A DNA stretch of 64,000 nt from contig CM056376.1 of NCBI GenBank assembly GCA_029718625.1, forward strand, positions 21,564,701 through 21,628,700, written 5' to 3'. Position 1 is the stretch's first letter, and each line of letters starts with the position of its first letter. This DNA comes from Synaphobranchus kaupii. Taxonomy: Eukaryota > Chordata > Actinopteri > Anguilliformes > Synaphobranchidae. Both the position numbers and the translations under genes were made by a program. Shown here in pieces: positions 1 through 13,000 of the stretch. Under the pieces are notes generated by a model, which saw nothing but the letters and a program-made list of their open reading frames with translations, searched no databases and had not been told where the DNA came from.

Positions 1-1064
1 GTGCTCGATTATGTTAATTTAGTTAACATAATCGTTAAAATAATCACAGTCAAAAGATGAAAACTGATATTTAATCTCAGTGGGAGCATCTGATTGTATA
101 AAGAAAAAAATCTGAAGGAAATCTTACAGCTAAAAGAATGCTGACTGGGTGAGCTTGGAGAAAATAGGCTCTCTGGAGAAACCCCAGTCAGACGTTTTGG
201 CAGAATAGATGTGCATAGCGCTCCAGTACCTTATTCTGAAGTTTAGGGACACATAAAACCGTGCTGTGCTGTGCTGAACTGAAAAGACTTATAACGAATA
301 ATTGTGCTTGCTGTAAGCTGACACTATATTGTATACTATAAATCTGACTATGAGAAAAATAGACTTATTTTTAAGGATAAATCTTAGACCTACACTCCAA
401 GGAAAATTCTATTCATGAAGGTGTGCTCATTTGGAGTCCTATTTGCAGTATACTTTTCAGGGTTGTAATTATTTATTATGTGTAATATGTGGAGATGGTT
501 TTAGCTCTAGCATTAGGTCTGTGCTGTAATATAACAGATGGATAGATAGGAAATCTGAGGGCAGTGACATACTGCGCATGACTGGTTTGTAATGATTGCT
601 CGTCTAAGGTTTATGTAATATAGATTTTCCCAGTGATGCAGACTGCTCTATGTGATTGTGCTCCTAGGTTGGAGAATATTTTGTAATATATTGCGTAATA
701 GTGTAGCTTGATGCGTGTTATAATGTTCAAATTGGTGATGATCAAGAATTCAATTGCACGAAAAGCTGCACTTAAGGCTAAAAAATATTTTATCTGACTG
801 GGGCTTCCATAGGCTTCTCATTGTGTTACATTGGCTGGGGAGGTCTCATTACAGTGGCATATGCTGCCACCTACTGGTAATATATGAAATTGTCATTTTC
901 TTTTCCATTACTGTACAGTATCTTGATAACATTAATTTGAGTGCATTCATTTCTGAAACATATGAACCCTTGTTTGCTATTGTAGTTTTATACTGATTTA
1001 TACTCAGTAAGTTTGTGAGACACAACATTAATATGTCTGGACTGTGATGTTCTGTGTTATACAG

Positions 1065-1117
1065 GGAAAGAACTGAAGATCACAGACGATCCAAAGGAGA
1101 CAGATTCTTGCTTTCCT
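1065..1117 (+). CDS. tacc1: tacc1 exon (variable region, upstream of coiled coil)
   Basis: Follows an ACAG acceptor and ends at a GTGAGT donor. It reads [17 protein letters not shown] after two bases of a split codon and ends in phase 0, matching the next exon. It lies in the poorly conserved part of TACC proteins, so identity rests on phase, splice sites and position. Confidence 0.6.
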
Positions 1118-4100
1118 GTGAGTACACACTCATGTTTGGATCCAGCTTCATGCCGGACTGTGGAACCAATGAACGGAAAAGATCAGTGGAAAGCCTGCTT
1201 GCATTTTAAGATCACCATTTTGATCATCACAAATGAATTATTAAATTGCCATTTGGCCATCCAGTCATTTAAGGCACTCACCGCGGGTGCAGTCTGTGCA
1301 GTGTGGCCTGGTCATTGCTTGTTTGAGCCTGGCCTGTGCCATTTAGCTGACTATGACCAGGAATTCACAGTGGCTGGGCACAATTTGCTTTGTCCCACCT
1401 GCAGTGTAAAACAGTGTTTGTGATATAGTGGAGAGGCAAGAGGACAGTATAATTGCCAATTCACAATGAGAGAATATTTGGAGGGGAGAGGGGCGGGGGG
1501 GGGTGGGGGGTCATAGAGTACATTGAATTATTACTAATGATGTTCCTACATGATTGTGTTTGAACCATTTGTGGTGGCCACTAGGTGGTAGTAAGATGCA
1601 AGTTAGCTGCCCCACTTAAATTCAACATGGGTTTGCAATGATGTCATCACACATACATAATAACTGAAATCAAATTGCAATTTGGCTATAACCAACCACT
1701 TAGTTAACATTTTTTGAGCAACTGAAATGTTCAACACTAGGTTATTATGGAATAAAGCGTACAACTACTACAATAAAGTGTTATTTGCTGTTGTCGCCTA
1801 CTCTTGTGAAAAACACATTGATATGTTCTATAACTATTAGACCTGGAATAGAACAACAAGATTGTTAAAGTAATTTCTGGCGTAGTTTCAGTTTGAATAT
1901 GAGCTGGAGCGATTGCCGTATAGCTTATTAGCCTAGCAGTAGTACACGGATAGAAACAGGCTACTGTGTATTATTACTGATAAATGCAGAGTAGCAATAA
2001 TGGGTGCAGTGAAATGGCTGCCGTGCAGCATGTGATGTGTTTCTAAATCATGGCTTACATTAACTGCAACAACATTACAGTGGCTTACATAAACAGAAGT
2101 ACCATGTACAACGTCATAAAGAATGTGAGTACCGCAGGCTTAAATAGGCTAAGACGACCCTTTGTGTCCTGAACTGAGAGACTGTGAGAGACCTGGCATT
2201 AGTAAAGGGGCGAGTAGGTTGCACATTTGCGTTCACTGTTGTGATGCTTCTAGGCAGTGACTTCCACTGGAGAGTGTTCATACAGCAAAATGCATATTTC
2301 CATATTGCTTATCGTCTTTCAGCACATATAGAACATCTGTAGAAACAGCTTTTGTTTCATATATTCCCTCATCAGCAGATTCGGTACTTAGTCACCAAAT
2401 CAGTGATTTAGGCTGTGAGTTGTGTGTATGAGTGTATCTTTAAACTCTTTTAACACTTAGGCAATTAAATTTAGACATCAGTATGTCAGAACATAATCCA
2501 AAAGGGTTCACACATTTCCCTCGCTAAACTTTCAGAGATACATTTTCAGTTTTTGGAATCTCTTGGAAAAACAACACCATGGCAGTGAGCCAACATGGCC
2601 TCCTCTATTCGTTGTACAGATATTAGAATCTGAGGCTGCTGCTCGCCATACAGAAACCTGACAGACTTTCCTAAATCAATTGCAAAATGAGTGCGATTGA
2701 ATCATATGCTTGTCCACACCTATGAATGCCCCGGCTGAGATGGAAATAAGGACGTCCAGATAAAACGGATTATCGTTTAAGCGGCGTCATAATCCGCAGA
2801 AGGACAGTTAGAGAGCAAGTGAGGATTTGCCTTGTTGGAAGAAAGAGGAACTTTCACCTTCCTCCACTGCAAAAAATGTCTGTCTTAACAAGTGTTTTAG
2901 TCTTGTAATGAGACTTAAAAATCTTATTTTTCTCTCAAAAGTGGAAAATATTAGCTTGTTTTAAGTTGCTTTTTGCTTGACAAGTGAAATTATCTTACCC
3001 CACTGGCAAATCTTGAAATGAGTAAAACTACCTCACCCCACTGGAAGATAGTTTGTCTTATTTAGCAAAGAAGTAACAGAGATAAGATTCTAACGTCGAA
3101 ATATAAGATTAAAAAACTAAGATTTGGTGTTTGCAGTGGATTAAAACTGAATTAAAAGGTTTTTTTAAATCTAATTTGAAACCTCAGTGAGTGGGTTTTG
3201 TGGTGTATATCAGGTCATGCCATTTCTGCTTTGTGTTTTCACAGTGCACAGGCTCATATTTCTAAGGACTTAAATTGTGATTTGCAATGTTGAAATGTAC
3301 CAAATATTAAAGTTCTGTTTGCAACAATGGGAAATGTAATCAAATCCTTTAAGTTTTAGTTGGAAACGGAAAGGCCTGTAACAATACCTCCAGGACCCAT
3401 TTAAAGATCTTCACAGCTGCAGCCTGATACTGAAACTGCACAGTGTGTGTGTGTGTGTGGGGGGGGGGGTCTAATGTAGATCCCCGATGTTCCTTGAAGT
3501 CACGACTTTGACCCCGGTGTCCTCGTGCTCCTCCCCGCAGTATGAAGACCCTTCAAAAGCCAAGAGCGCAAAGCTGACAGGAAGTGAGAGTCACGACAAA
3601 GGAAGTCCAGTTCTAGACACCATCTGCATCAGCGAGGCGGACAAAGCGGCGGTTCTCACGCTGATTAGAGAAGAGGTGATGGTCCTGTTTCTCATGCCAT
3701 TTCACTGACGCAACCGGCTCTTTCTCTCTTACTTCTGTATTTTGTGTGCAAGTCATTTTGCCAAACGAATGTGCACAGCCAGTAATGTAATCTGCTTGTG
3801 ATCCAAATGTATGTACGTTTTGAATTTACTTGAAGAGGATGGTAGTTTGGGTTAAAACCACAATCCCAAGTCCAGGTGCTTTGCTTTCACCCTTACTTTG
3901 CTTTTGTGTATTAGTTAAAGGTTTCTGGCTGTTCCCATTAATATATATCAGACAAGGGTAACCTATCTCTGTCACTAGTTTCAGTGAAGAAAAATCTCTT
4001 CTGCCGTAGATCATAACTAAAGAAATAGAGGTGAACGACTGGAAACGAAAGCACACGGACAGCAGACAGGAAGTCATGGAAATGAGGTAGGCTTCTCCAG

Positions 4101-5783
4101 TGGGCTTCTCATCTCATGCTGAGCCACGGGGAACTGGTTCATTCACACCCATTTGTTTGTTTGTAGGAAGATTGTGGCAGAATATGAGAAGACGATTGCA
4201 CAGATGATAGGTGAGTGACTGCATCCTGCATTTAGCGGTTGGCCCTTATTTATTAAACATTTGAGTAGGAGTACTGATCTAGGATCAGGTTCCGCCTGTC
4301 TGTATCCTAACATTATCCCTTATGAGCTAAAACGCTAAACTGATCCCAGATCAGGGCTCCTTCTCTGAGACCCTCTCAACGTGGGTCCTGTACACCATTT
4401 CTGGCGTGCCGATCTTGCTGGAGATATATATGAATAAAAGATTAAGTAAACGGCATGTTTCTGAAAGGGGGTGACGGGGGTTGGCTGGCTGTGGTTATGA
4501 GCGGGTAGCGGTGATCAGCACGCGATCAGCGTACGATCAGTGTGTGATCAGCATCCCCGCCCCGCAGAGGACGAGCAGCGCACCACCATGAGCTCTCAGA
4601 AGGGAATGCAGCAGTTGAGCGTGGAGAAGGAGCAGGCCCTGGCCGACCTGAACTCCGTCGAACGCTCCCTCTCGGACCTCTTCCGGCGCTATGAAAACAT
4701 GAAGACCGTCCTCGAGGGATTCAAGAAGGTGCGCACGCTCCTGCAGTACGGTCCCACAGTACCCAGGGTCTACAAATACCACACTGTGTTATTCTATAAC
4801 TGACATATCATTTGATCGCATCTAATATAAACATTTGGACTGTGGGAGGATATTTTGGTAATTAACTAATGAAATATTGATTGGAGGGACATTCTGGAAT
4901 CCTGCATTTTATTCTTTTAGTGTCCTAAGTGTTATTATAAGTGTGTATGTTGTTTGTGTGTTGTTTCTACTCGTCCACTTAAGCTGTCGTTGTCTAGTGT
5001 CTGCATCTAATGTGAATTATTTAATGACTTTACTTAATGTCACCTTATTAATGACAGAGCAACAGTGTCATTTGGTCTCTGAGCTGGGACTTTTGGTCTT
5101 GAGAGCTACAGGTTGTGTCTCTGAGGAGTGTCCCTGTGTTTCACTTCCAGAATGAAGAGGTTCTGAAGAAGTGTGCGCAAGAGTACCTGGCCAGGGTGAA
5201 GCAGGAAGAGCAGCGCTACCAGACCCTCAAGATCCACGCAGAGGAGAAACTAGACACGTAAGAGCAGGCACCGGCTGCATGGTGCCAGACACAAACACCA
5301 CAGCCAGCGATAACCCTTATGGAAAAAGAATATATTGCAGTATATTGTAAATATATCAAAATTATCGTCACAATATATTTAAAATATACTGCAGTATATT
5401 ACATTTCCATAAGGGTAAGGCCATGAGGGGAAAATGCAGAGTTGACCAGCGAATGTAGGCCAGTTACATCAGTGCTACAGGACTGCAATTGGCCACCCCT
5501 GGTATAGACACAGCTGGCTAACCACCAGCTCTCTCTCTCTCACTCTCTCTCTCAAACTCTCCCTCTCTCAATCTCTCTCTCACCCTCTCTCTCTCTCTCC
5601 CCCAGGGCCAATGAGGAGATTGCCCAGGTTCGGTCTAAGGCCACCTCGGAGAGCCTCGCTCTCAGTGCCAGCCTGCGGATGGAGCAGATGAAAGTGGAGT
5701 CTTTGGAGAGAGCTCTCCATCAGAAGGTGAGAGTCAGAGCCATGGCCACGCATTGAGTCCGCCCAAACTCTTTGCACTCTGTC

Positions 5784-5859
<76 letters not shown>

Positions 5860-6507
5860 GGTGCTGAAGTTTGAAAAGCGAGAGCATTGTGTACATAAGC
5901 CCCCATTAAGTACTTACACAACTTGTTTCCACAATGTTGAGGAAGTTCAGAATGTTCCCCAAACAGCCATTTTATTTCTCCAAGCACGCTCTGTCACTGG
6001 TAAAACATTCAGTGTCACATACAAACTTTCTGGCAGCATCCAATGATGGTTATTATTTAGTCATGAAGAAAAGCTCATGAAGGTTAAGGGTCAAACATGT
6101 TGTCTAAATGTTCCAAGCAAAAGCGCTGAAATGGCAGATTTGTTTAGCAATGCTAACATTCTTGATAAAATTCACAAATGACCACCCAGGTTTTGATTTA
6201 TTATTACTTTTTTAATCTTGAGTAAAACTTGAATTTTTTTTTTCTTACAATGTTCCCTGTGAAAGATAACATTCAAGGGACATCCGGTAATCTTGACAAG
6301 TATATGTACTAGGAACGTTGACTTTATCATTCCTAACGCTCCAGGAACATTTTGGAGAACCAAAAATTGTTAGCCGGCGAGCTCCCTGACCTTTAAGTTC
6401 TGTGAAGGTTAACAAACCCTTCTTTTTGTTCATTCCAGAATCAGGAAATTGAAGAACTCACCAAGATCTGCGATGAACTGATTGCTAAGATGGGTAAAGC
6501 AGACTAA
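1065..6507 (+). CDS. tacc1: Transforming acidic coiled-coil protein 1, C-terminal exons (gene enters from the left)
   Basis: Eight coding exons are seen: 1065-1117, 3541-3675, 4010-4086, 4167-4210, 4568-4728, 5151-5257, 5606-5726 and 6439-6507. All junctions have GT...AG and matching phases, giving about 254 C-terminal residues ending in TAA. The last six or so exons encode a long, heptad-rich, charged helix, the TACC domain. TACC proteins use it to bind ch-TOG/XMAP215 (CKAP5) and act at centrosomes and microtubules. Family hallmarks are [21 protein letters not shown] and the end [20 protein letters not shown]. The ending is closer to TACC1 than TACC3 (recalled, not aligned), and plekha2, tm2d2 and htra4 downstream agree with the TACC1 locus. 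The variable N-terminal region and promoter lie left of the window. Confidence 0.93.
2871..3139. mobile_element. Nonautonomous DNA element (MITE-like), CACTGCAAA ends
   Basis: About 270 bp of TCTTA/AAGA-rich sequence in a tacc1 intron, starting CACTGCAAAAAA and ending TTTGCAGTG, so the ends are inverted. Internally CCCCACTGG-type motifs recur. No clear target-site duplication is visible. It resembles common fish hAT-like MITEs, but class assignment is tentative. Confidence 0.55.
3541..3675 (+). CDS. tacc1: tacc1 exon (45 codons, before the coiled coil)
   Basis: CCCCGCAG acceptor and GAG|GTGATG donor, phase 0 to 0. It begins [12 protein letters not shown] and ends [13 protein letters not shown], leading into the coiled coil. 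Confidence 0.88.
4010..4086 (+). CDS. tacc1: tacc1 exon (start of TACC coiled coil)
   Basis: GCCGTAG acceptor and GTAGGC donor. It encodes [15 protein letters not shown] and the following residues, ending with two bases of an Arg codon. The continuous charged helix begins here. Confidence 0.9.
4167..4210 (+). CDS. tacc1: tacc1 exon (44-nt small exon)
   Basis: TTTGTAG acceptor and GTGAGT donor. It completes the Arg codon and reads [14 protein letters not shown], a conserved TACC segment, ending in phase 1. Confidence 0.9.
4568..4728 (+). CDS. tacc1: tacc1 exon (central coiled coil)
   Basis: CCCGCAG acceptor and AAG|GTGCGC donor. It encodes [12 protein letters not shown] through [19 protein letters not shown], a strongly conserved TACC stretch. 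It is GC-rich compared with its introns. Confidence 0.94.
5151..5257 (+). CDS. tacc1: tacc1 exon (distal coiled coil)
   Basis: TTCCAG acceptor and GTAAGA donor. It reads [20 protein letters not shown] through HAEEKLD and ends with two bases of a Thr codon. Confidence 0.94.
5311..5417. mobile_element. AT-rich palindromic MITE, copy 1
   Basis: Starts ACCCTTATGGAAA and ends TTTCCATAAGGGT, with a nearly self-complementary interior rich in ATATACTGCAGTATATT. It lies in the tacc1 intron 5258-5605. A second copy, in the opposite orientation, is at about 28650-28760 in a plekha2 intron. Confidence 0.7.
5526..5603 (+). repeat. CT-rich tract before a tacc1 acceptor
   Basis: Imperfect (CT)n with CTCTCTCTCTC blocks running directly into the CCCCCAG acceptor of the exon at 5606, so it serves as an exceptionally long polypyrimidine tract. 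Confidence 0.8.
5606..5726 (+). CDS. tacc1: tacc1 exon (distal coiled coil)
   Basis: The acceptor follows a long CT tract (about 5526-5603) ending CCCCCAG, and the donor is AAG|GTGAGA. It reads [19 protein letters not shown] through [13 protein letters not shown] 72-nt (GT)n array starts about 60 nt after the donor. Confidence 0.95.
5786..5857 (+). repeat. (GT)n microsatellite, about 36 repeats
   Basis: Uninterrupted TG dinucleotides in a tacc1 intron, about 60 nt after a splice donor. In the transcript this is (UG)n. Confidence 0.97.
6439..6507 (+). CDS. tacc1: tacc1 terminal coding exon
   Basis: CATTCCAG acceptor. It reads [20 protein letters not shown], then AD and TAA, the expected end of the TACC domain and protein. 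Confidence 0.95.
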   Translation, partial: NQEIEELTKICDELIAKMGKAD

Positions 6508-8332
6508 AATCTCCCTAGAGGCCAAACCCTGATCCTTCTACAATGCCTACTCTCAACCCCGCGTATTTCTCCTCTACACTGTGCATGTGACCGCGGATGA
6601 CACCCAAGCGCGCACGCTAGCCAGCAATCGGCCAGCGCCTGTAGAATGCCTCGCTATGCTGGCAGGTTAGGTATTACATTTACACGGTCTTATTTTCTCA
6701 AGCGCGAAGACACCCTCAGTGCTAATGTGGACTGCTAGAGCCAGGCAGCAGTCCCAGGCTAACATCTGGCTAAGAAAACCTAGCAGCTGAGGATGCATCA
6801 AAACTGCAGTTCAAGCACATAGATCCATGACTCTTTTTGAACAAATTACTGATGTAAAGGTTCCTTTTGTTTAAATGCTTGTGCGTACATATGCGGTTGT
6901 CAAATTAGTAACTTGTGGATGACAAATGTAAGGAAATGCTTTGATTTGATTGTGTTTTACATTCTTTAAAATCTGTTTTTATTTTGTTGATTTCATTAGA
7001 ATTAGATTTCTTAAGTGTCTTTGACAGCTGAAATTCCTGACAGGATTTGGTAGTGTGGTTTTGGGACAGATGTATTGCTTTAGAGAGAGAGAGAGAAAGA
7101 GGGAGAGAGTAGAGAGGGTGGAGACATTTTACACAGGAAATGAGTGTTAAATTACTAGCAAACAGAGCCCCAGATACACTTCCTCATACACAGCAAGAAA
7201 AAGTCTCACCTTCATTCTTTGTGAATATGAAGTGTACACAAAAGGACATCAGTTTACATTTTATTTTCCCTTGGATTGCTTTTGACATGGCAATCTATTC
7301 CTGTGGATGGGAGTTTGAAATTTAAGCCTTAAATCTCTATCACAACCAGGTGTTTGACGAGGCTTGGATGCCTCAATGGATGAGAGCCCATCCTGAATGA
7401 TACATGCACTAAATGCTATACATGTATAGTTTACTTCTCGCCCACAGCTGAGCTCTGAATACCCCCACTAACTGCCCGATGTTCGGTGGGACTGTTGCTT
7501 CATCACTATCATTGCTAGGAATGCAGACATTTTTATTGTAATGGTGGTGCCATTGTTTCATTAGACAAATGTACACATGCGTACACCTCAGATGTAGATT
7601 AATACAGCCATGCTTTATCTTCATGAATTCTGTTTTTCTCAATAAATTTTGTGCTCCCCAAGAAAGCTGAGCGACGCTATACAACATTATATTTTGAAAT
7701 CCTCGTGCATACTTCATGGCCTTATGTCCAGTTATGAAGAACTGCATTTTTTTCATGCCAATTGTTGGCTTCATGGATACAAAATGAAGTACTGTAACAG
7801 AATATTATGAATTGAATAAGAGCAGGTATGTTTAGTAAGGTGGGAGACTATTTGAAAGCAAGGGTATTTACTTTTTACTTTCATGTCTATGTACAATAAT
7901 TCTCTTTTCAGATGATCAATTATGTAATTACTTTTTTTTTTTAATTTTAGGCACTTAACCTCCAAAGAATCAAATTAAGTGCACCTGTAAAATGATGAAA
8001 TTTTTTTATTTTTATTATTTAAACTGAAGTGTACATGAAATGGTAAGTTGCTGTAATAATGGACATATTTCACCTCCTCACAGAGGAACAGGCAGTTTGT
8101 GTTTTTTTGTTTTGTTTCATTCAGTTCACATTTCCCTCCATTTTAAACATGCCTTAGTGAATTGTGAAAGGAGTATGTGCAGTATGGTGGTTGTCTTGGC
8201 TTTGGCTGTTGTTTTTGCATGTCCGGTCTGGAGGGGTGCCGAGGCTGAAGAAGAGCCTTTTACCCTGAGAGGCAATGTTTCTAGCAACATCATAGCAACA
8301 TAATCTCCACACACACTCGCGTGTGCGCACGC

Positions 8333-8368
<36 letters not shown>

Positions 8369-8388
8369 CTCTCCCTCTCTGTCTCGTG

Positions 8389-8420
<32 letters not shown>

Positions 8421-8453
8421 CACCACACATATGCTCATACAAGCATGAAACAT

Positions 8454-8539
<86 letters not shown>

Positions 8540-9650
8540 CTATGCTATCAACTGACAATAGACAATGATTTCCTTGTGCCAAATGACTTGTTCCAGACTA
8601 AGTCTGACTGCAGTTATATTGCTCTAACTCACACACATTTTTATTTCTTTTTAGATTTCAAGTTGTGTTTGATGACATTTTTTCTACGGAAATGAGAAAT
8701 AACCATTTTGTCCCCTGTTGTCATTAATATTTGTAAAGTGGAAAAGAAACTAGTGAAATGACAATGTTTACTAATATATATTTTGTCCAAATCTCTGCCT
8801 GAATAAAAAATTACTGTAATTATCGGAGATTGTGAAATAGCATGGCTTCTTTGTGTGCTGATGGTTCCCTCAGGATAACTGTACTGACATATTTTTAATG
8901 AATGAATTAATTTACTCCAGGATAAAAACCACTTGAGATGTACACTCTCATTTATGTGGAGGTCCTGACACATAAAACACATCTTCATCCTGGTACAGAG
9001 AAATGGAAAAAATGAATGTTCTGAAGGCTTTCCTTTAACGTGATTATAACAAGTGTGAGGCCTTTTCCAGAGTCCAGCTTCAAGTGTGTGGGTCAGGAAT
9101 GGTAAACCTATCCTCTTATACTGAGCCGTAATGGCCCCTGACAGCTGATCATGCCAAAGAGGATGATAGCTATTAATGTTCAGAGATGCAAACTTTGCCC
9201 TTGTGATTAAGGGCAACAGCAGGACAATTCACCTGCTAAAGGCCTGAAGGATAGCCGTTACTCCAAGGACTTCACTACGGAAATACAGAAATCAAGTGTT
9301 CACGTGCCTATTGGCAATGACACTGTGAAACGTTAAATTGTATTCTATTTAAGAAATAAATTGAAGCGACTGTATTGGAGAAAAAAACTAGCTTCATATC
9401 CCAGACAAATGTTGGACAAATTCAGTTTTTTATCAATCAAACTTATTGGATCCTCGAGTGACTTGATTTTACATTATTGTCTTCTAATTGACATGACTGT
9501 CGTGTCCTGTGGCAAATTTCAAAACGTAGATATCTAAAAACGTGGTATCATTGATGTATAATGCTAATCGAGAAATTGAGAATGTTAGGGAATTCAATCA
9601 TAAATATAAAGCCGGAGGATTGTGTAAAAAAAAAAAAAAATCCACCAGAG
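6508..9650 (+). other. tacc1 3' UTR and spacer before the Ly6 gene
   Basis: No coding signal. Candidate poly(A) signals AATAAA occur at 7641 and 8802, and the true end is not resolvable. The region holds a GA tract near 7082, three (CA)n arrays at 8334-8536 and AT-rich unique-looking sequence. The open frames here are low-complexity or featureless. Confidence 0.45.
8334..8536 (+). repeat. Cluster of three (CA)n microsatellites
   Basis: (CA)n runs at about 8334-8364, 8391-8413 and 8457-8536, separated by short unique sequence and a CTCTCT stretch. They generate spurious His/Thr and Cys/Val open frames. Confidence 0.95.
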
Positions 9651-10027
9651 AAAGCTATCACCTGAGGGAGGCCTTGACGTGGTGGTTGTAATTGGATCTG
9701 TCAGTGCCTGACTCCTGTAACCACATCGCCAGATGCTGGTGTGTCAGATACACTGTACTCCTCTACCAGTCGAGCCAGCGATGAGCCTAAATGTGTTATT
9801 GCTACGGACGCAGCTCAAATGGTCGGACAGGACAGTATTGTGGTTGAAGGAGCTACTCCCTGAATGGTGGGAAGCAGTTAAAACGAGCTTCGCTAAGTCC
9901 ATTATCCGCAGGTGCTGCGTGTGCAGACCACGGCGAGATTAGCCGTAAGATCTTAATGCTCCTCAGTGCCGTCCCGCCTCTCCTCAATCATCTCATTTAC
10001 TGTGCCGTTCAATCCCGCTCCAGGACC

Positions 10028-10076
10028 ATGAAGATTCTCCTGGCCTCGCTGCTGCTCGCTGTACTGGCCGTCCACA
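10028..10076 (+). CDS. Ly6 gene exon 1 (signal peptide)
   Basis: ATG in GGACCATGAAG, a good initiation context, 16 codons of hydrophobic leader, then donor GTGAGT after the first base of a Ser codon. Confidence 0.88.
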
Positions 10077-13000
10077 GTGAGTGTGACAAGCCTTCCTATC
10101 ACAGGATACGAGGGGAAGGGGGGTCATTGATCATTGGACACAACTAATTCAATTTGGCAGATGCTTTGAAGGAAGAACATTGGGTGGGGTGTGGGTAGTA
10201 GCTCCATTGCTTGGTGCTATTATTGCCAATGTAATATGACCCGTATCAGTAGCCTGATAAGGGATAATTGGCTCCAGCCAGAGGGGCCATTAGGGTGTCT
10301 TTGGCCGAGCTGAGACTGTTCTGTTCCTGGTGATATGGAGCTATATTTACTGATCCCCTGTGTGGGCATAGCGGGGTTATGTCTGGTCACTGATACAGCC
10401 GGTCCTGCAGTGTGCTGGGTGGGTGATGCAGTTTGCTGAACCTTTGGTCAGTTGTCATGTCTTGCTCTGCTGTGTGAAGGCGAGGCGTTGAAGTGCTACA
10501 CGTGCGTGGCGTCCAACGAGGAGGAATGCAACCGACAGGGCTCCTCCAGCTGCCCGCAGTATGCAGACGCCTGCTCCACCATCACAGGACCCAGTAAGTA
10601 CACAGGATCTATTGCGTACAGGTACTAAACACGGTAGCTACAGCGGCCATTATGTACAAGCCCTTCACACAATCATTATTTACATGACCCACTGGACGCA
10701 GCCACTTCACACATGCAGTAGCTATGGGATACCACGAGTACACTCTTCACATTGTGATGTCACAATAGCTCAGACATCTAACAGGCCCACAGTTTGCTTT
10801 GGAACCAGGGGCTGGCGCGTAGACTGTAAAGAAATATTGACAACGTGACTGTGACGTCATCGATTGACTTTACATTGGTTTGCGAAAAGTGTTTTTAAGC
10901 CGCGGAAGTGCAGTTTTTGTGCTGCTGTGTTGTACAAATTGGAGCCAAAGACTGTGCATTAGGGAAAAGGGGGACACTTGTAGTCATGAAGTCCGGGCGG
11001 GGTCTGGGTCGTCCACTAAGCACTAATATTGTCTAAATGACAATAACTTGGGGCACATCAGCACATGCGGCGACATTAGACAAAGAAAAATCACCTATTG
11101 CGACTACATGTTCTTGTGGGAAAAAAATGATTGACTTCGTATTTTGACTGCATTGGTGCCATTAACTTACACTGAAACGGGCGGCTGAAAGAATGTGCTG
11201 AGAATGGCACTACAGAGAGACGTCTCTCAACAAGACCAGGAAGTGAGCTTCAAAAGGGAAAACCAGTCTTGGCCCCTTGGGCTGGCACCACACCTAAGTG
11301 AGTTTTTACTGGTACATGTGGCACATGTGTAACGTGGTTCGCAGAGCAACTAGTAATATAATATGATGCTTACAAGTCAATAACAATATGTAATAAAAGG
11401 AGGAATGCACTGCTATTTAACGAGAAATGCAAATTAAATGGTATAATTCATAGCCCCAGTGCTCAGAGTTGTATATATACAGCATAATTAGTTTACTTTT
11501 GCCTTCTGTGATGGGTCACATGAGGGCAGTGTAGTATTCACTGAGGTCTCCAAGGTCAAATCATTGGAAAACTTCTCCTGCAAGCCTTGTTTGAGTTACA
11601 AATCCAAACTGCCACTAGATGGCACTATAATACTGAATGCACCATTGATATCCTGTTTGCTATCAGAATAAATGAACAAGGTGCTGAATCATGGATGTGT
11701 CCATAAGTGCCATGGCCAGCACATTTGTGATTATTACAAAATAACATAAAGCCAATTACCTTATATCGCCAGTATTTTATTTTGTGTGGTTTCATTATAT
11801 TTTGTGCGAAAAGCATGAATCCTCTAGTTTTTAATAAACATAGATGCCATAAATTGCACTGTGCACGGCGGCCATACAGTACTTGTATTGAACTTGACAG
11901 AGTAGCTCATGGGTTTTGCATGAGGGTAAGAGATATGACTTGCAATGATGGGTTTGGAATATTTTCCATTTATTTCTTGAATGTTTATGCTTATGTGATT
12001 ATATTGGCATAGACACACACACACACACAAACTTTGGACTAAAATATATATATTTTTGTCTCTGTAAGCAAGTGAAACCTTATAGAACTACGAGCTTAGA
12101 TTCCAACTGAATGCAATAGAGAAATGATTGTGTCACTGCAAAGAAGTTTAGCTTTTGTGTTCTGTTACATTATGCGTCGGATGAGAGTATTTTAAAGGCC
12201 AGGAAACCTATTGCGAATGTATTTTCTTCATTTGTTTTTGTCAGGGAGGAAAGTGATGGTTTAAGTGCAATCTGAGCTCAAGCCTTACCCCCTATAATCA
12301 CAGTATGCGCCTGTTGCTTGTGGAGGACCAGGCTTCAGCCTGTTCTCATCACTTTGGCCCGTGCACTAAAAAACTCCCACTGGTGAGATTTATTAACAAC
12401 ATCCATCTCTGCCTGCGATATGGTCGGAGAGTGCAGAGAAGGCCACAGAAGATTGCTACAGTCTGTGTTTTAATTTGGCCTACTGCCAGCTCTGTCCACA
12501 TGGCCTGGAGGGAAAAAACAAAACAGCACATCTGATTAATCCAAGTTTCACAGTCACCGCAGTTCTTTTAATAGCTCTGACCAGATCTGGGTAAGACTTA
12601 CTGGGAAATAGTGATTCAGCAATGCCTTGCACTGAATCGAGATTGCGTTACTAAACCCCCCCCCCCGCTAACCCCCTCCACATGTGCGCTGGGGCTGAAT
12701 ATGCTGAGGCAGCGCTTTGAGGGAAGAGAAAGCCACATGGCGTCGAGTCTCCCGCAGTTCAGAGGGCAGGAGTCGGCCGCATCGCGGGGGAAGAGGAGGA
12801 GAAACGGGGTTAAGGGGCGGGGCTCCCGCCTGGGTTAACTCCTTAGCGTGGCGGCCGCGGTTCTGAACAGAAAATCAGACACCTCTAATGGACCGCGGTC
12901 TGTGGTTGCTGGTTCTGAACTTGGTACAAGTGGTTTCCACTTAAGACATTTCAAAACATCTCAATAATTATACAATAACAATAATTATAATCCCTCAGAA

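Noticed and set aside
4537..4782. Minus-strand frame opposite a tacc1 exon
   Set aside because: Antisense shadow of the conserved exon 4568-4728.
8126..8582. Cys/Val and His/Thr-rich open frames
   Set aside because: Translations of (CA)n and (GT)n microsatellites.
8641..9216. 191-residue minus-strand open frame
   Set aside because: No recognisable motif, AT-rich, no splice or start context. Consistent with chance in the tacc1 3' region.
10852..10859. TGACGTCA in the Ly6 intron (and another at 22214)
   Set aside because: Eight-base palindrome far from any supported promoter. Occurrence near chance level.
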